Counted from the stretch's first letter, positions 12,995-21,476 are shown. The stretch: 33,017 nt of DNA from Candidatus Saccharimonadota bacterium (GCA_017536895.1 JAFWCN010000011.1:1-33017); one strand, 5' to 3'. Translations and numbers: made by a program. The notes: generated from the letters alone by a model not told the origin.

Positions 12995-13693
12995 CTACCT
13001 CTGTTTTGAACGGTTTTTAGTAATCCTCGCAAAAATCATTTTGCCAGCCGAAGTTTCATGAAAACGCATAAATTCAACTTCTAATTCTTTACCTACTCTA
13101 TTTGATGCGCCTTCTACGACCACCATTGTTCCATCCGGTAAGTGTCCAATTCCCTGTCCACGGTTGGCACCTTTTTCCAGGATTTTAAGTCGCATTTTTT
13201 CGCCTGGCAAAAACTCCGTCCTTACAGCAAGTGCGAGATCATTAATGTTTAGCGTCGGGATTTTCTCAGCCTCCGCTACCTTGATTAAATTATAATCAAT
13301 CGTCATGACAGCGCCTTTGTTTTCCTTCGCATATTTCAACAACTCTTCATCCACTTTCTTTTTTCCATCGCCATCATCAAATATTTCAGTATTTACTTCC
13401 ACTACTCGTTCTAGCTCCGCCACGTTATCTAGCCCCGCCCGAGCCCGTGTTCGTTTTTCATTATCCTTACTATCCGCGAGCAGTTGTAATTCCCTCAGCA
13501 CACTTTTCAAAATAATCAAATCTCCATCAATAAATCCAGTCCGAGCCACGTTCAAAATTCGTCCGTCAATTAGCACAGACGTATCAACATATATTTTTCT
13601 TCCCCCACCACGCGTTGGCTTTAATCTTCTTGCCACCAAAGTCGTTGTTTCTGCTAGGATTACTAGCGTAATAATCAATATCAAAAATTCCAT
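12995..13693 (-). CDS. Membrane-anchored PIN-TRAM domain protein (YacL-like)
   Basis: The 232-residue protein has one N-terminal membrane segment (about 1-20), then a PIN nuclease domain starting KIYVDTSVLIDGRI with the first metal-binding Asp at about 37, and LLKYAKENKGAVMTIDYNLIKVAEAE near the second acidic cluster. A C-terminal TRAM domain follows (about 160-230; GANRGQGIGHLPDGTMVVVEGA). This is the architecture of B. subtilis YacL, a predicted RNase of uncertain substrate. A TGATAAAAT element ends 7 nt before the ATG, so its mRNA is probably leaderless, and the element overlaps the end of the upstream phosphoketolase gene. Confidence 0.88.
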   Translation of the reverse strand: MEFLILIITLVILAETTTLVARRLKPTRGGGRKIYVDTSVLIDGRILNVARTGFIDGDLIILKSVLRELQLLADSKDNEKRTRARAGLDNVAELERVVEVNTEIFDDGDGKKKVDEELLKYAKENKGAVMTIDYNLIKVAEAEKIPTLNINDLALAVRTEFLPGEKMRLKILEKGANRGQGIGHLPDGTMVVVEGASNRVGKELEVEFMRFHETSAGKMIFARITKNRSKQR

Positions 13694-13698
13694 AACAG

Positions 13699-14871
13699 CT
13701 ATTTTATCAAATCTTCACCAAAATTAACAGCGTGTAAATGATTTTGCTCAAGCACCGCCTCGTATTTAGAGACTAAATCATCGCGCCCCAGCACCTTCGC
13801 GACATCAATCGCGAGGTCATATCTTGATGCAGCGTTTCGTCGCAACATTTCAAATGGTGTGGTAGTTGAGCCCTCCTCGTTAAATCCATGTACTCGGAGC
13901 CGCGCCTTATAAGTGTAGTTTTCCAAAATGCTTTCTAACGTCTCTGGATAACCGTGGAAATTCGCCAAAATTGGTTTATTCGTAGTGAATAACTCTTCAA
14001 ATTTTTCCTTAGTCAGTTTATTCTCTGTCGTACCAATCGCTCGGTAAGAAAGCGCGTTAATCCCCACAAATCTCAATCTCAAATCCGGCATATCTTCTCG
14101 CAGAATCTTCATCGCTTCTAGAGTTTCGTGCGCGACAATATCACCACAGGCCGTTAATACGAAATCTGGCTCCGCATCCGAGGCAAATTCAAAGATAGAT
14201 GCCCCACCATTATCGTATTGGTATTTTGCATGGTGCGAGTCAATATAACGCGGCCGTTCGTTCTTATCAAATGTTGTAAGATTTACAACATTAGTTGACG
14301 ACATCATGAACCTATAGGCCTCCTCTGCTGCTACGTCGTCAATCGGGAAAATACAATTTGCGAGATTGGATGGTACCGAGAGTAATGTGCTAATTAGCGC
14401 CGGGGATTGATGCGTAAAGCCATTATGGTCTTGCCGCCAACAAGTCGAAGTGGAAAGGAGATTCACCGCCGGCATAGGCTCTCGCCAAGAAACGCTTTTC
14501 GATTGCTTCATGAATTTCATTTGTTGCAAAACTTGTGCCGTAATAATTGGGAAAAACGCCTCGTAACTTCCCATCATTGCTGGTTCCCCATTCATCAAAT
14601 GCCCCGTCATTACGCTAAATAGCACATTCTCAGATAGCATTTCCACGATTCGTCCATCCGACGACTCCGGCAAATCCCAAGTCTTCACCGGCATATCACC
14701 CCACGCCCTCTTCTCCGCTTCAAAAATCTGGTCAAATTTATTTGAAGTGGTCTCGTCCGGCGAGAAGAAATAAAACCTCGGATTGTTTTTAAATTCTTCA
14801 GTCAGAAGTTCACCAATTCGCCGAGCCGGTGAGAATAATTCAGTACCAGGGTTATCTATCGCTTCAATCAT
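13699..14871 (-). CDS. Phosphoketolase, C-terminal half (split gene)
   Basis: The 390-residue product matches the pyrimidine-binding and C-terminal domains of xylulose-5-phosphate/fructose-6-phosphate phosphoketolase. Signatures in order are FFSPDETTSNK (family FGPDETASN), DGRIVEMLSE, GSYEAFFPII with the catalytic-type Glu (104), NLLSTSTCWRQDHNGFTHQ, ACGDIVAHETLEAMKIL, ILANFHGYPETL and EEGSTTTPFEMLRRN. The family is normally one chain of about 790-820 residues. Here the chain begins right after the interdomain linker. The ATG overlaps the stop of the N-terminal half by 4 bp (ATGA), which favours coupled synthesis of two subunits over a frameshifted pseudogene. Confidence 0.93.
   Translation of the reverse strand: MIEAIDNPGTELFSPARRIGELLTEEFKNNPRFYFFSPDETTSNKFDQIFEAEKRAWGDMPVKTWDLPESSDGRIVEMLSENVLFSVMTGHLMNGEPAMMGSYEAFFPIITAQVLQQMKFMKQSKSVSWREPMPAVNLLSTSTCWRQDHNGFTHQSPALISTLLSVPSNLANCIFPIDDVAAEEAYRFMMSSTNVVNLTTFDKNERPRYIDSHHAKYQYDNGGASIFEFASDAEPDFVLTACGDIVAHETLEAMKILREDMPDLRLRFVGINALSYRAIGTTENKLTKEKFEELFTTNKPILANFHGYPETLESILENYTYKARLRVHGFNEEGSTTTPFEMLRRNAASRYDLAIDVAKVLGRDDLVSKYEAVLEQNHLHAVNFGEDLIK
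13701..13709 (-). promoter_or_regulatory. Extended -10 promoter of the PIN-TRAM gene (leaderless)
   Basis: TGATAAAAT (13709-13701) ends 7 nt before the ATG at 13693. It lies within the last codons of the phosphoketolase C-half. Confidence 0.6.
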
Positions 14872-15800
14872 ATCAGCACCCCTTCCTCTCGACTAAACAG
14901 CTCGCCGACATCATATGACTTTAACCATTCCTCCAACGCATGCAGTTCTTCCTCATCTGTTTTTGGATTTTTTAACGGGATTTGGTGTGCGTCTTGATGT
15001 CGATTGGGCCCACCCTCGCCTTTTTCGGTTCTCATAATATAAAATGGTGAATCTACTGCCTTTTGCAAAGCCTCTTGGAATACTTCTGGCTCATCTCCTT
15101 CTATCATCACCGGCGTAAAACCAAATCCTCGTATTAATTCGCTGAGTTCTCTTTCTGATTTTCGCCCATAAATCGTCGGCCCTGATATTTTATAGCCATT
15201 CAAATGTAATATCGGCAAAATCCGTCCGTTACTCGATGTCGTCAGTAGATTGCGAAGGTTTAGTGAATCAATTGCCGTGGCAGTTTCTAGTTCTCCATCC
15301 CCGATTAGCACCGCCAGAATTTTCTCCGGATGACCTAGCGCCACACCATAAGCATTTGCTAGGGCGTAACCTAGTTCTCCCCCCTCCGTAATTACACCCG
15401 GTGTATAGGGGCTAGCATGGCTCGGAAATCCATCTGGCCAGGAAAAATTCCGACAAATGTATTCAAGACCGTCTATATCTCGCGATGCCATTGGGTCAAC
15501 TTTTTCTAATTCCCCGTCTAGCCATAGATTCGCCTGTAAAGCCGGAAAACCATGTCCTGGCCCCAGCGCAAAACTAAAATTCTCATCATCACGAAACAAT
15601 TCTTTCATGTTCGCATATGCCACGTTTATGCCATGACAAGTCCCCCAGTGACCGAGTAATCTAGCTTTAATATCATCAAATGTCAGTTCTCTCTCCGTCA
15701 AGAAATTGTCCTGCAAAAAAAGTTGCGCTACTACCAAATAATCACATAGTCTCACGCGTTTTTTGATTCTTTCAATCTCAACAATGCCCACCGCATTCAT
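14868..15800 (-). CDS. Phosphoketolase, N-terminal (TPP-binding) half (split gene)
   Basis: The 310-residue product matches the N-terminal thiamine-diphosphate domain of phosphoketolase, which cleaves ketose phosphates to acetyl phosphate plus an aldose phosphate. Motifs are LLGHWGTCHGIN (49-59), GPGHGFPALQANLWLDG, PSHASPYTPGVITEGGELGY, the TPP motif IGDGE (166-170) and LHLNGYKISGPTIYGR. The usual IHEGGELGY reads ITEGGELGY. The chain ends EEWLKSYDVGELF, exactly where the family's linker begins. It is probably co-translated with the C-half. Its extended -10 ends 6 nt before the ATG, so the message should be leaderless. Confidence 0.93.
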   Translation of the reverse strand: MNAVGIVEIERIKKRVRLCDYLVVAQLFLQDNFLTERELTFDDIKARLLGHWGTCHGINVAYANMKELFRDDENFSFALGPGHGFPALQANLWLDGELEKVDPMASRDIDGLEYICRNFSWPDGFPSHASPYTPGVITEGGELGYALANAYGVALGHPEKILAVLIGDGELETATAIDSLNLRNLLTTSSNGRILPILHLNGYKISGPTIYGRKSERELSELIRGFGFTPVMIEGDEPEVFQEALQKAVDSPFYIMRTEKGEGGPNRHQDAHQIPLKNPKTDEEELHALEEWLKSYDVGELFSREEGVLI

Positions 15801-15806
15801 ATTCTA

Positions 15807-15815
15807 ATTATAGCA
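15807..15815 (-). promoter_or_regulatory. Extended -10 promoter of the phosphoketolase genes (leaderless)
   Basis: TGCTATAAT (15815-15807) ends 6 nt before the ATG at 15800. It lies back-to-back with the FISUMP promoter. Confidence 0.65.
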
Positions 15816-15832
15816 TAAACTTAATAAAACTC

Positions 15833-15862
15833 TTGACTTTATATTTTCAAAAGCGGTATAAT
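15833..15862 (+). promoter_or_regulatory. Promoter of the FISUMP gene
   Basis: TTGACT (15833-15838) and TATAAT (15857-15862) are separated by 18 bp. The predicted +1 is near 15869, giving a leader of about 33 nt that contains GGAAGG. Confidence 0.75.
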
Positions 15863-15901
15863 AATGATAAGCATTAATACTATGGAAGGTTATTGTCACC
15901 T

Positions 15902-17359
15902 ATGAAAACAAAGTCACTATTCATTCTCTCGGGAGTATCATTATCTCTTGCTATGATCTCAGCTTTAGCGTTTTCTTCAGCGGTTTCTTATGCCGAAGGC
16001 AGTGATGCTATCGACGAACTCCAGGTCACTGTTAATGTTTCTTGTACTTTGTCTTCCACCCTCGGCACTACCCCTGGCGTGACCGCCTCCACTGACGGCG
16101 AAGGCAACAACACTTATACCACGAGCTTAAACCCCGAGACCGTCAAAGAAATTAACGGTAGCATTCTCTCCACTGTTTGTAATGATTCTGGAGGTTATTC
16201 TCTTTATGCTATCGGTTATTCCGGTGATTCATATGAAGCTCCGGATAACACTAAAATGCTCGGCACCAACAGCAACATCAACACCAGCACTACAACTACC
16301 GGCGACACGGCAAGTTGGTCCATGAAGCTTGCCGAAGTCTCGGGCTACACCCCACCTACCATCTTAAACAGTTTTGATGATTATCACGTCGTACCCGAAA
16401 CATACACCCAGATCGCTAAATACACTTCAGCCACGGCCGCTGCCACTTCTCCTGGCGCTACTATCCAAGCGAAGTATCAACTCTACACAGGGTTCCAGGA
16501 ATCTGGCACCTACACCAGTAAAGTCAAATACACCATCGTCCACCCAAATACCGCGCCGGCACCGAGTACAAAAACCTATATGCAAGATGCTACCTTGGCG
16601 GATTGTGGTAAAACTATGTATGATAAACGTGACTCAGGTACAGAAACCGCTTATACTACAGCTCTAATTGGCGGTCAATGCTGGATGACTACTAATCTGA
16701 ACCTCGCTGGTGGTACCGCCCTCTCTGCAGATGATACTGACGTTACCAGCGCTTACATTAGTAGCTTCACAACCAGCAACAACCTCACGAAGTCAGGCGA
16801 TACCATAGTCCTCCCAGCCTCCACAACTTCTTCAGGCTTTGATACAGATAACTATTCCTATGTAGCTAACTCTGGCAATGCTTCTTCTAACTGCTCCACT
16901 GCTCCAGGATGTTATTCCTACTACTCATGGGATGCTGCTACACTAGGTTCCGGTAGAACCATTGCAACTGATAACACTGATGCCGAACAATCTATCTGCC
17001 CTAAAGGCTGGCACCTACCTAATACCAGAACTGGCACTAATAACACTTCAGACTTCAGGAAACTGATGATTGCTCTAGGTGGATCAAGTTCAAAAGAAAA
17101 CTACGATAGCTCTACTACCCCTACTGGAGCCACTATGTCTACTACCCTCCAAGCCTCCCCTAACAACTTCCTGCGCGCCGGCTACTACATCGTCGGCTCG
17201 TTCGACCTTGGCGGTCGCAGCGGCTATTATTGGAGTTCTACGTCGTACTCCAATAATAGTCGCGCCCGCCTCCTCTTCTTCAATTCAAGCTACGTCTATT
17301 CAGCCAATTACTTCAGTCGCGGCCAGGGTTATTCAGTCCGCTGTGTGCTAGGTAGCTAG
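15902..17359 (+). CDS. Secreted FISUMP-domain surface protein
   Basis: The 485-residue product has a signal peptide (MKTKSLF..., hydrophobic core to about residue 30, cleavage near SYAEG), a Thr/Ser-rich N-terminal part and a C-terminal FISUMP domain. The domain shows CWMTTNLNLAGG, ICPKGWHLPN, YYWSSTSYSNNSRARLLFF and the end SVRCVLGS. FISUMP domains are widespread in secreted proteins of Fibrobacter, Bacteroidetes and Saccharibacteria, and their ligand is unknown. ATG at 15902 is preferred over TTG at 15893 because GGAAGG (15884-15889) is too close to the TTG. It has a good promoter and no clear downstream terminator. A second FISUMP gene lies at 31859. Confidence 0.9.
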   Translation: MKTKSLFILSGVSLSLAMISALAFSSAVSYAEGSDAIDELQVTVNVSCTLSSTLGTTPGVTASTDGEGNNTYTTSLNPETVKEINGSILSTVCNDSGGYSLYAIGYSGDSYEAPDNTKMLGTNSNINTSTTTTGDTASWSMKLAEVSGYTPPTILNSFDDYHVVPETYTQIAKYTSATAAATSPGATIQAKYQLYTGFQESGTYTSKVKYTIVHPNTAPAPSTKTYMQDATLADCGKTMYDKRDSGTETAYTTALIGGQCWMTTNLNLAGGTALSADDTDVTSAYISSFTTSNNLTKSGDTIVLPASTTSSGFDTDNYSYVANSGNASSNCSTAPGCYSYYSWDAATLGSGRTIATDNTDAEQSICPKGWHLPNTRTGTNNTSDFRKLMIALGGSSSKENYDSSTTPTGATMSTTLQASPNNFLRAGYYIVGSFDLGGRSGYYWSSTSYSNNSRARLLFFNSSYVYSANYFSRGQGYSVRCVLGS

Positions 17360-17444
17360 AGGGTCACTACTATCCATGATGAGTAGCGTGGTCTCGCTCT
17401 ACCCTAAACTTCTCGACTATAACAACCGTAATATCTAACAGTCT

Positions 17445-19583
17445 CTATTTCTTCCCCTCGGCAAACTCCCTAATCCGCTGAATCTCATCCCTGAGCGCCG
17501 CGGCCTTCTCAAACTCCAGATTCGCCGCCGCGAGTTGCATCTCACCGGTCAGTGATTTGATAAGCCCTGGTAGTTCATCTTTCGGAATCCGCTTGATATC
17601 GAGTTTATCAACCTTTTCTTTCTCCGGAATAATCGCTCGTAAGCCCTTTCCGACCTCCTTCGTAATCGATTGTGGTGTAATTCCATTTTTAGCATTGTAT
17701 TCCTTCTGAATCTCGCGCCGACGATTCGTCTCTGAGATAGCTTTTTCCATGCTTTCAGTGATGTAATCCGCATACATTATCACTTTGCCTTCAACGTGTC
17801 TAGCCGCGCGTCCAATCGTTTGAATCAAGGCTGACTCACTCCTCAGGAACCCTTCCTTATCCGCATCAAGTATCGCAACCAAAGAAACTTCCGGTAAATC
17901 TAGCCCCTCACGCAAAAGATTAATCCCCACCAGCACGTCATACACCCCCTCGCGCAAATCTCTCAAGATGTCACCTCGCTCCAATGTATCAATGTCAGAA
18001 TGGATATAGGCCGTCTTTACTCCTCGTTCTTTCAAATGGTCGGTCAAATCCTCCGCCATCCGTTTCGTCAGGGTCGTAATCAATGTTCGTTGCCCTTTGG
18101 CGATTCGTCGGTCGATCTCTTCCATCAAATTATCGATTTGTCCATCCGAAGGACGCACTTCAATCTCCGGATCGAGTAGTCCAGTCGGTCGAATTACTTG
18201 CTCCGCCGGTTTAGGCGAGACTTCTAATTCATATTCCCCTGGCGTTGCTGACACATAGATTGCTTGATTAATCCGCTTTTGGAACTCACCATAAGTTAGC
18301 GGCCGGTTGTCCAACGCTGACGGTAGCCGGAATCCATAATCTACTAGTGCCAACTTTCGCGCGTGGTCGCCATTGTACATCCCTCTCACCTGCGGCAAAG
18401 TCATATGCGACTCGTCCACGATTAATAGAAAGTCCTTCGGGAAGAAATCAATTAACGTGTGCGGCGGTTCGCCCGCCTTGCGCCCTTCTAGGTGACGAGA
18501 ATAATTCTCGATTCCCTTCACGAAACCGGTTTCCTTCAACATTTCGAGGTCATATTTCGTGCGTTGTGACAATCTTTGCGCCTCTAAGTATTTCTCGTGT
18601 TTTTCAAAATATTTCAATCTCTCTTCAAACTCTTTCCGAATCGCAACGAGTGCGCTATCTAGCGAATCTTCCGGCGTTGCGTAATGTGTATTCGGAAAAA
18701 TGTGCACCTTGTCCGGCTTTTCTCGTACTTCAAATGTCAGCGGATCTACGATTTTAACATCTTCCAGCTGGTCAAAACCAAACTCGAATCGGTACGCATA
18801 TTCCCCATTCGCCGGAAATAGATCAATCGTATCACCCATCACTCGGAAATTACCCCGTTCGAACGCCAAATCATTCCGATGATATTGCATCGCCACTAAT
18901 TGTCGAATGAAAGAGTGCTGGGAAACTGTGTCATTGAGGACATTTCGGAGCCTGGCAAGGCGAGAATTAGCGCCGGCCGCCCGTGGCGACGGGCCGGCCG
19001 GACGCGTGTCCGAAATGACCAGTTTCCAGCCCTCGTTGGTCGTAACCTCCGGAAGCCCCTCAAAATCTTTATTACTAATCACCCAGCCATCTTTTTTTCG
19101 CGCTAGCGGCAATGACATCTCAAGATAATGTTCTGGCGAGCCGATACCGTAAATACACGATACTGATGCCACCACGATTACATCTCGTCGGCTAAGCAGT
19201 GCTTCCGTCGCCGCGTGACGTAATCTATCAATTTCGTCATTAATCGCCGAATCCTTCTCAATGTAAGTATCGGTCGAGGCGATATATGCTTCCGGTTGGT
19301 AATAATCAAAATACGACACAAAATAATGCACCTGGTTCTTCGGGAAAAATTCCCGGAATTCCGAATATAGCTGCGCCGCCAAAGTCTTATTATGCGCCAA
19401 AATCAAGGTCGGCTTCTGTACATTAGCAATAATATTTGCCATTGTAAAAGTTTTACCTGAACCAGTTACCCCAAGCAATGTTTGCTCATGTTCTCCACTC
19501 AAAATACCATCCGTCAGCTGCCTAATCGCTGCCGGCTGGTCGCCCGTGGGCTGGTATTTTGACACTAATTCAAACTTTGCCAT
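17445..19583 (-). CDS. uvrB: Excinuclease ABC subunit B with an inserted palindromic element
   Basis: UvrB verifies DNA damage and loads UvrC in nucleotide excision repair. The 712-residue product starts [20 protein letters not shown] and has Walker [15 protein letters not shown], the beta-hairpin region [18 protein letters not shown], the DESH box in [11 protein letters not shown], the helicase motif IGRAARH and a C-terminal UVR domain ([14 protein letters not shown]). It is about 40 residues longer than usual because of a foreign-looking segment at residues 175-223, between [13 protein letters not shown] and [15 protein letters not shown], encoded by a GC-rich palindrome. An upstream in-frame start at 19721 is rejected since that region is the divergent promoter area. 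The extended -10 ends 7 nt before the ATG, so it is probably leaderless. Confidence 0.96.
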   Translation of the reverse strand: MAKFELVSKYQPTGDQPAAIRQLTDGILSGEHEQTLLGVTGSGKTFTMANIIANVQKPTLILAHNKTLAAQLYSEFREFFPKNQVHYFVSYFDYYQPEAYIASTDTYIEKDSAINDEIDRLRHAATEALLSRRDVIVVASVSCIYGIGSPEHYLEMSLPLARKKDGWVISNKDFEGLPEVTTNEGWKLVISDTRPAGPSPRAAGANSRLARLRNVLNDTVSQHSFIRQLVAMQYHRNDLAFERGNFRVMGDTIDLFPANGEYAYRFEFGFDQLEDVKIVDPLTFEVREKPDKVHIFPNTHYATPEDSLDSALVAIRKEFEERLKYFEKHEKYLEAQRLSQRTKYDLEMLKETGFVKGIENYSRHLEGRKAGEPPHTLIDFFPKDFLLIVDESHMTLPQVRGMYNGDHARKLALVDYGFRLPSALDNRPLTYGEFQKRINQAIYVSATPGEYELEVSPKPAEQVIRPTGLLDPEIEVRPSDGQIDNLMEEIDRRIAKGQRTLITTLTKRMAEDLTDHLKERGVKTAYIHSDIDTLERGDILRDLREGVYDVLVGINLLREGLDLPEVSLVAILDADKEGFLRSESALIQTIGRAARHVEGKVIMYADYITESMEKAISETNRRREIQKEYNAKNGITPQSITKEVGKGLRAIIPEKEKVDKLDIKRIPKDELPGLIKSLTGEMQLAAANLEFEKAAALRDEIQRIREFAEGKK
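18917..19061. repeat. In-frame palindromic element inside uvrB
   Basis: The arms are GCTGGGAAACTG... (18917-18949) and TCCGAAATGACC plus AGTTTCCAGC (19009-19030), inverted complements with small insertions. The centre is the hairpin CCCGT-GGCG-ACGGG (18980-18993) flanked by GGCCGGCC-type repeats. Outside the right arm, 19038-19061 is a 24-bp match to the gatB element. In the minus-strand orientation the order (24-mer, then core) is the same as in gatB on the plus strand. Total insertion is about 45-49 codons in frame. Confidence 0.82.
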
Positions 19584-19590
19584 ATCTATT

Positions 19591-19599
19591 ATTATATCA
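19591..19599 (-). promoter_or_regulatory. Extended -10 promoter of uvrB (leaderless)
   Basis: TGATATAAT (19599-19591) ends 7 nt before the uvrB ATG. The whole uvrB-yggU intergenic space is 39 bp and holds both promoters back-to-back. Confidence 0.7.
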
Positions 19600-19610
19600 C
19601 CAAAATATTG

Positions 19611-19616
19611 TATAAT
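19611..19616 (+). promoter_or_regulatory. -10 element of yggU (leaderless)
   Basis: TATAAT ends 6 nt before the ATG at 19623, so the predicted +1 is the start codon itself. A TG directly precedes it. Confidence 0.6.
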
Positions 19617-19622
19617 ATAATC

Positions 19623-19838
19623 ATGAAATATCAAGTTACGGTTAAACCTGGTACATCTCAAGAAAAAATCGTTCAAACTAGTAGCGATACATACACCATT
19701 TATCTTCGCGCCAAACCTCACGATGGCGAGGCCAACACTGCCCTAATTAAATTACTTGCCAAGCACTTCAATATCCCTAAGACTGCTATCAAAATTACTC
19801 GTGGTGCCAAATCAAAAACCAAAACGGTCGAATTCTAA
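19623..19838 (+). CDS. yggU: DUF167/YggU family protein
   Basis: The 71-residue protein matches the small DUF167 (YggU) family: [16 protein letters not shown], then [23 protein letters not shown] and the end [14 protein letters not shown]. The family signature A.P.dG.AN..li..la..f......i..G..sr.K is complete. The role is unknown. The start at 19623 is used because the in-frame TTG at 19608 would include the -10 element. Its TAA overlaps the lysS stop on the other strand. Confidence 0.88.
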   Translation: MKYQVTVKPGTSQEKIVQTSSDTYTIYLRAKPHDGEANTALIKLLAKHFNIPKTAIKITRGAKSKTKTVEF

Positions 19839-21313
19839 TCAATTTTGCGCATAGTTGGAAATGGCACAGCCTCGCGTCCTGAAACTCCCTCTAGTAGCCA
19901 GAAGTTTCGTTCCGAATTTCCCCAACCACAAGCTGGTGGCATGCCGTATTCTAGCATTTCCACGAAATCCATATCCATCATTTGGGCCTCTTCATCGCCC
20001 GCATCGCGTGCAGCCTGTTGTTCTTCAAAGCGTCCCAATTGGTCTAATGGGTCATTCAATTCCGAGAAACCATTCCCCATTTCCGTTCCGGCAATCACCG
20101 GATGGAATCTCTCTGTCACCAAAGGATTATCAGCGGATTTCTTTGCTAGTGGTGATAGGCTTAGCGGCTCCTCAATTACCCAGTATGGTCCAGCCGAAGC
20201 CTTACGAATCAACTTCCATACATTATCAATCAAGTGTGGCGTAGTAGTGTTTTCGAGCTTCTTGACGAATTCATCATGCTTCAAATCCTTCGCGTCCCAA
20301 TTCTCGAGCAGAATCTTAATTAGCTGTTCCCTATCTGGGTTAAACACGTCAACGTTAAACCTATCCTTGAGTAAATCCGCATACTTATAGCGTGGCCACT
20401 CTTGGTCTAAATCGATCTCGAATCCACCCACATTAAACTTCAAAGTGCCCCATGTCTCCTTCGCAACATATTTCATCATCTCTTCATAAAACTTCATCCC
20501 GTCTTCATAGTTCTCGTACGCGGCATAAGCCTCAAATGCGATATGCTCTGGCAAGTGCTCATCATCTACCCCTTCGTTACGGAATCGTGGCCCGATGTCA
20601 TAGACTTTTTCAAACCCACCGCCAAGGAGTCGCTTCAAAGGCAACTCGTGTGAAATTCTTAAGTAAAAATCCTCATCTAACGCATCCATGTGCGTGACGA
20701 ACGGATTCGCGTCCGCCCCGCCGGTCGTGTGCTCAAGTACCGGAATATTAATTTCGATAAATCCATGCGAATTCATAAAATCACGCGTCGCTTGCCAGAA
20801 CTTAGAGCGTCGCACCAATCTCTCACGCACCTCCGGATTCACATTCATATCAACATAGCGACGACGATAACGCTCTTCCTTGTTGGTAAACTTCTCGGGC
20901 AAAGGACGAAGCGATTTAGTAAGTAATCGAACATGGTCAGCGAATACTGAGATTTCGCCTGTTTGAGACTTATCAACGATGCCTTTAGCCTCAATAAAAT
21001 CACCGATATCAAGCAACTTAATTTCTTTTGCACCAAACAAACCCTCCGGCGTAGCTTCGCCGGTCGCTTTCATGAAAATCTGCACCTCACCTGTGTAGTC
21101 GCGCACCTTAATAAACACTAACTTCCCGAATGACCTAATCGCTACAATTCGCCCCGCAATGCACACTTCCTGACCTTTTTTCTCGTCAAAATGGTTTACT
21201 ACATCAAAAATTCGCGTGTTCCGCTCCGATTTGGACGGATACGGCTCTATGCCCCGCGCCCGAATTTCCTCTAATTTTCTAAGTCTTTCGTTTCTATAGT
21301 CATCAAGTATCAT
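19835..21313 (-). CDS. lysS: Lysyl-tRNA synthetase, class II
   Basis: The 492-residue enzyme charges tRNA(Lys). It has an N-terminal OB-fold anticodon-binding domain (about 50-150, GRIVAIRSFGKLVFIKVRD), motif 2 with YDIGPRFRNEGVDDEHLPEH, and lysine-pocket residues near AGTEMGNGFSELNDP. Motif 3 is GWGNSERNFWLLEG ending VPFPTMR. The usual motif 3 GxGxGxDR reads GWGNSER; the Arg is kept. The start at 21313 gives the normal N-terminus MILDDYRNERLRKLEEI; an upstream in-frame start would translate the intergenic palindrome. TGGTATAAT ends 7 nt before the ATG, predicting a leaderless mRNA. Confidence 0.95.
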   Translation of the reverse strand: MILDDYRNERLRKLEEIRARGIEPYPSKSERNTRIFDVVNHFDEKKGQEVCIAGRIVAIRSFGKLVFIKVRDYTGEVQIFMKATGEATPEGLFGAKEIKLLDIGDFIEAKGIVDKSQTGEISVFADHVRLLTKSLRPLPEKFTNKEERYRRRYVDMNVNPEVRERLVRRSKFWQATRDFMNSHGFIEINIPVLEHTTGGADANPFVTHMDALDEDFYLRISHELPLKRLLGGGFEKVYDIGPRFRNEGVDDEHLPEHIAFEAYAAYENYEDGMKFYEEMMKYVAKETWGTLKFNVGGFEIDLDQEWPRYKYADLLKDRFNVDVFNPDREQLIKILLENWDAKDLKHDEFVKKLENTTTPHLIDNVWKLIRKASAGPYWVIEEPLSLSPLAKKSADNPLVTERFHPVIAGTEMGNGFSELNDPLDQLGRFEEQQAARDAGDEEAQMMDMDFVEMLEYGMPPACGWGNSERNFWLLEGVSGREAVPFPTMRKID

Positions 21314-21320
21314 AAGATAT

Positions 21321-21329
21321 ATTATACCA
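21321..21329 (-). promoter_or_regulatory. Extended -10 promoter of lysS (leaderless)
   Basis: TGGTATAAT (21329-21321) ends 7 nt before the lysS ATG, just beyond the end of the greA-lysS palindrome. Confidence 0.7.
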
Positions 21330-21332
21330 TAT

Positions 21333-21476
21333 AATAAAAACTTTTCTAAGCTTGCCGTTTCTAGGCTAAAAATCTGAAAAAATAGTGATGGAAAGCCGGT
21401 ACTGAAATACCGGAAGGATTCCATCAGATTATTTTTTCAGATTTTTACCTCTGGCAAGCTTAGAAAAGTTTTTATT
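21333..21476. repeat. 144-bp palindrome between greA and lysS (MITE-like or double terminator)
   Basis: A perfect 24-bp outer inverted repeat (21333-21356 / 21453-21476; CTTTTCTAAGCTTGCC at its inner part) encloses a perfect 18-bp repeat, TAAAAATCTGAAAAAATA (21367-21384 / 21430-21447), then TGATGGAA/TTCCATCA and CCGGTA/TACCGG around a 6-nt loop. The inner hairpin is followed by a T tract on both strands, so it can terminate transcription either way. The greA stop codon lies in the right arm. Confidence 0.88.

Noticed and set aside
14868-14871. Phosphoketolase split as a sequencing frameshift
   Set aside because: The break falls at the domain linker with a clean ATGA overlap and a missing linker. 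A frameshift error would normally leave continuous homology on both sides. It is not fully excluded without reads.
17360-17405. Hairpin after the first FISUMP gene as a terminator
   Set aside because: AGGGT/ACCCT and CACTACT/AGTAGCGTG can pair, but with a bulge, a large internal loop and no T tract.
19584-19721. N-terminal extension of UvrB by 46 residues (and similar extensions of LysS, RseP and S2)
   Set aside because: The extra codons cover -10 elements, a palindrome or a leader hairpin, and the family N-terminus starts at the internal Met in each case.
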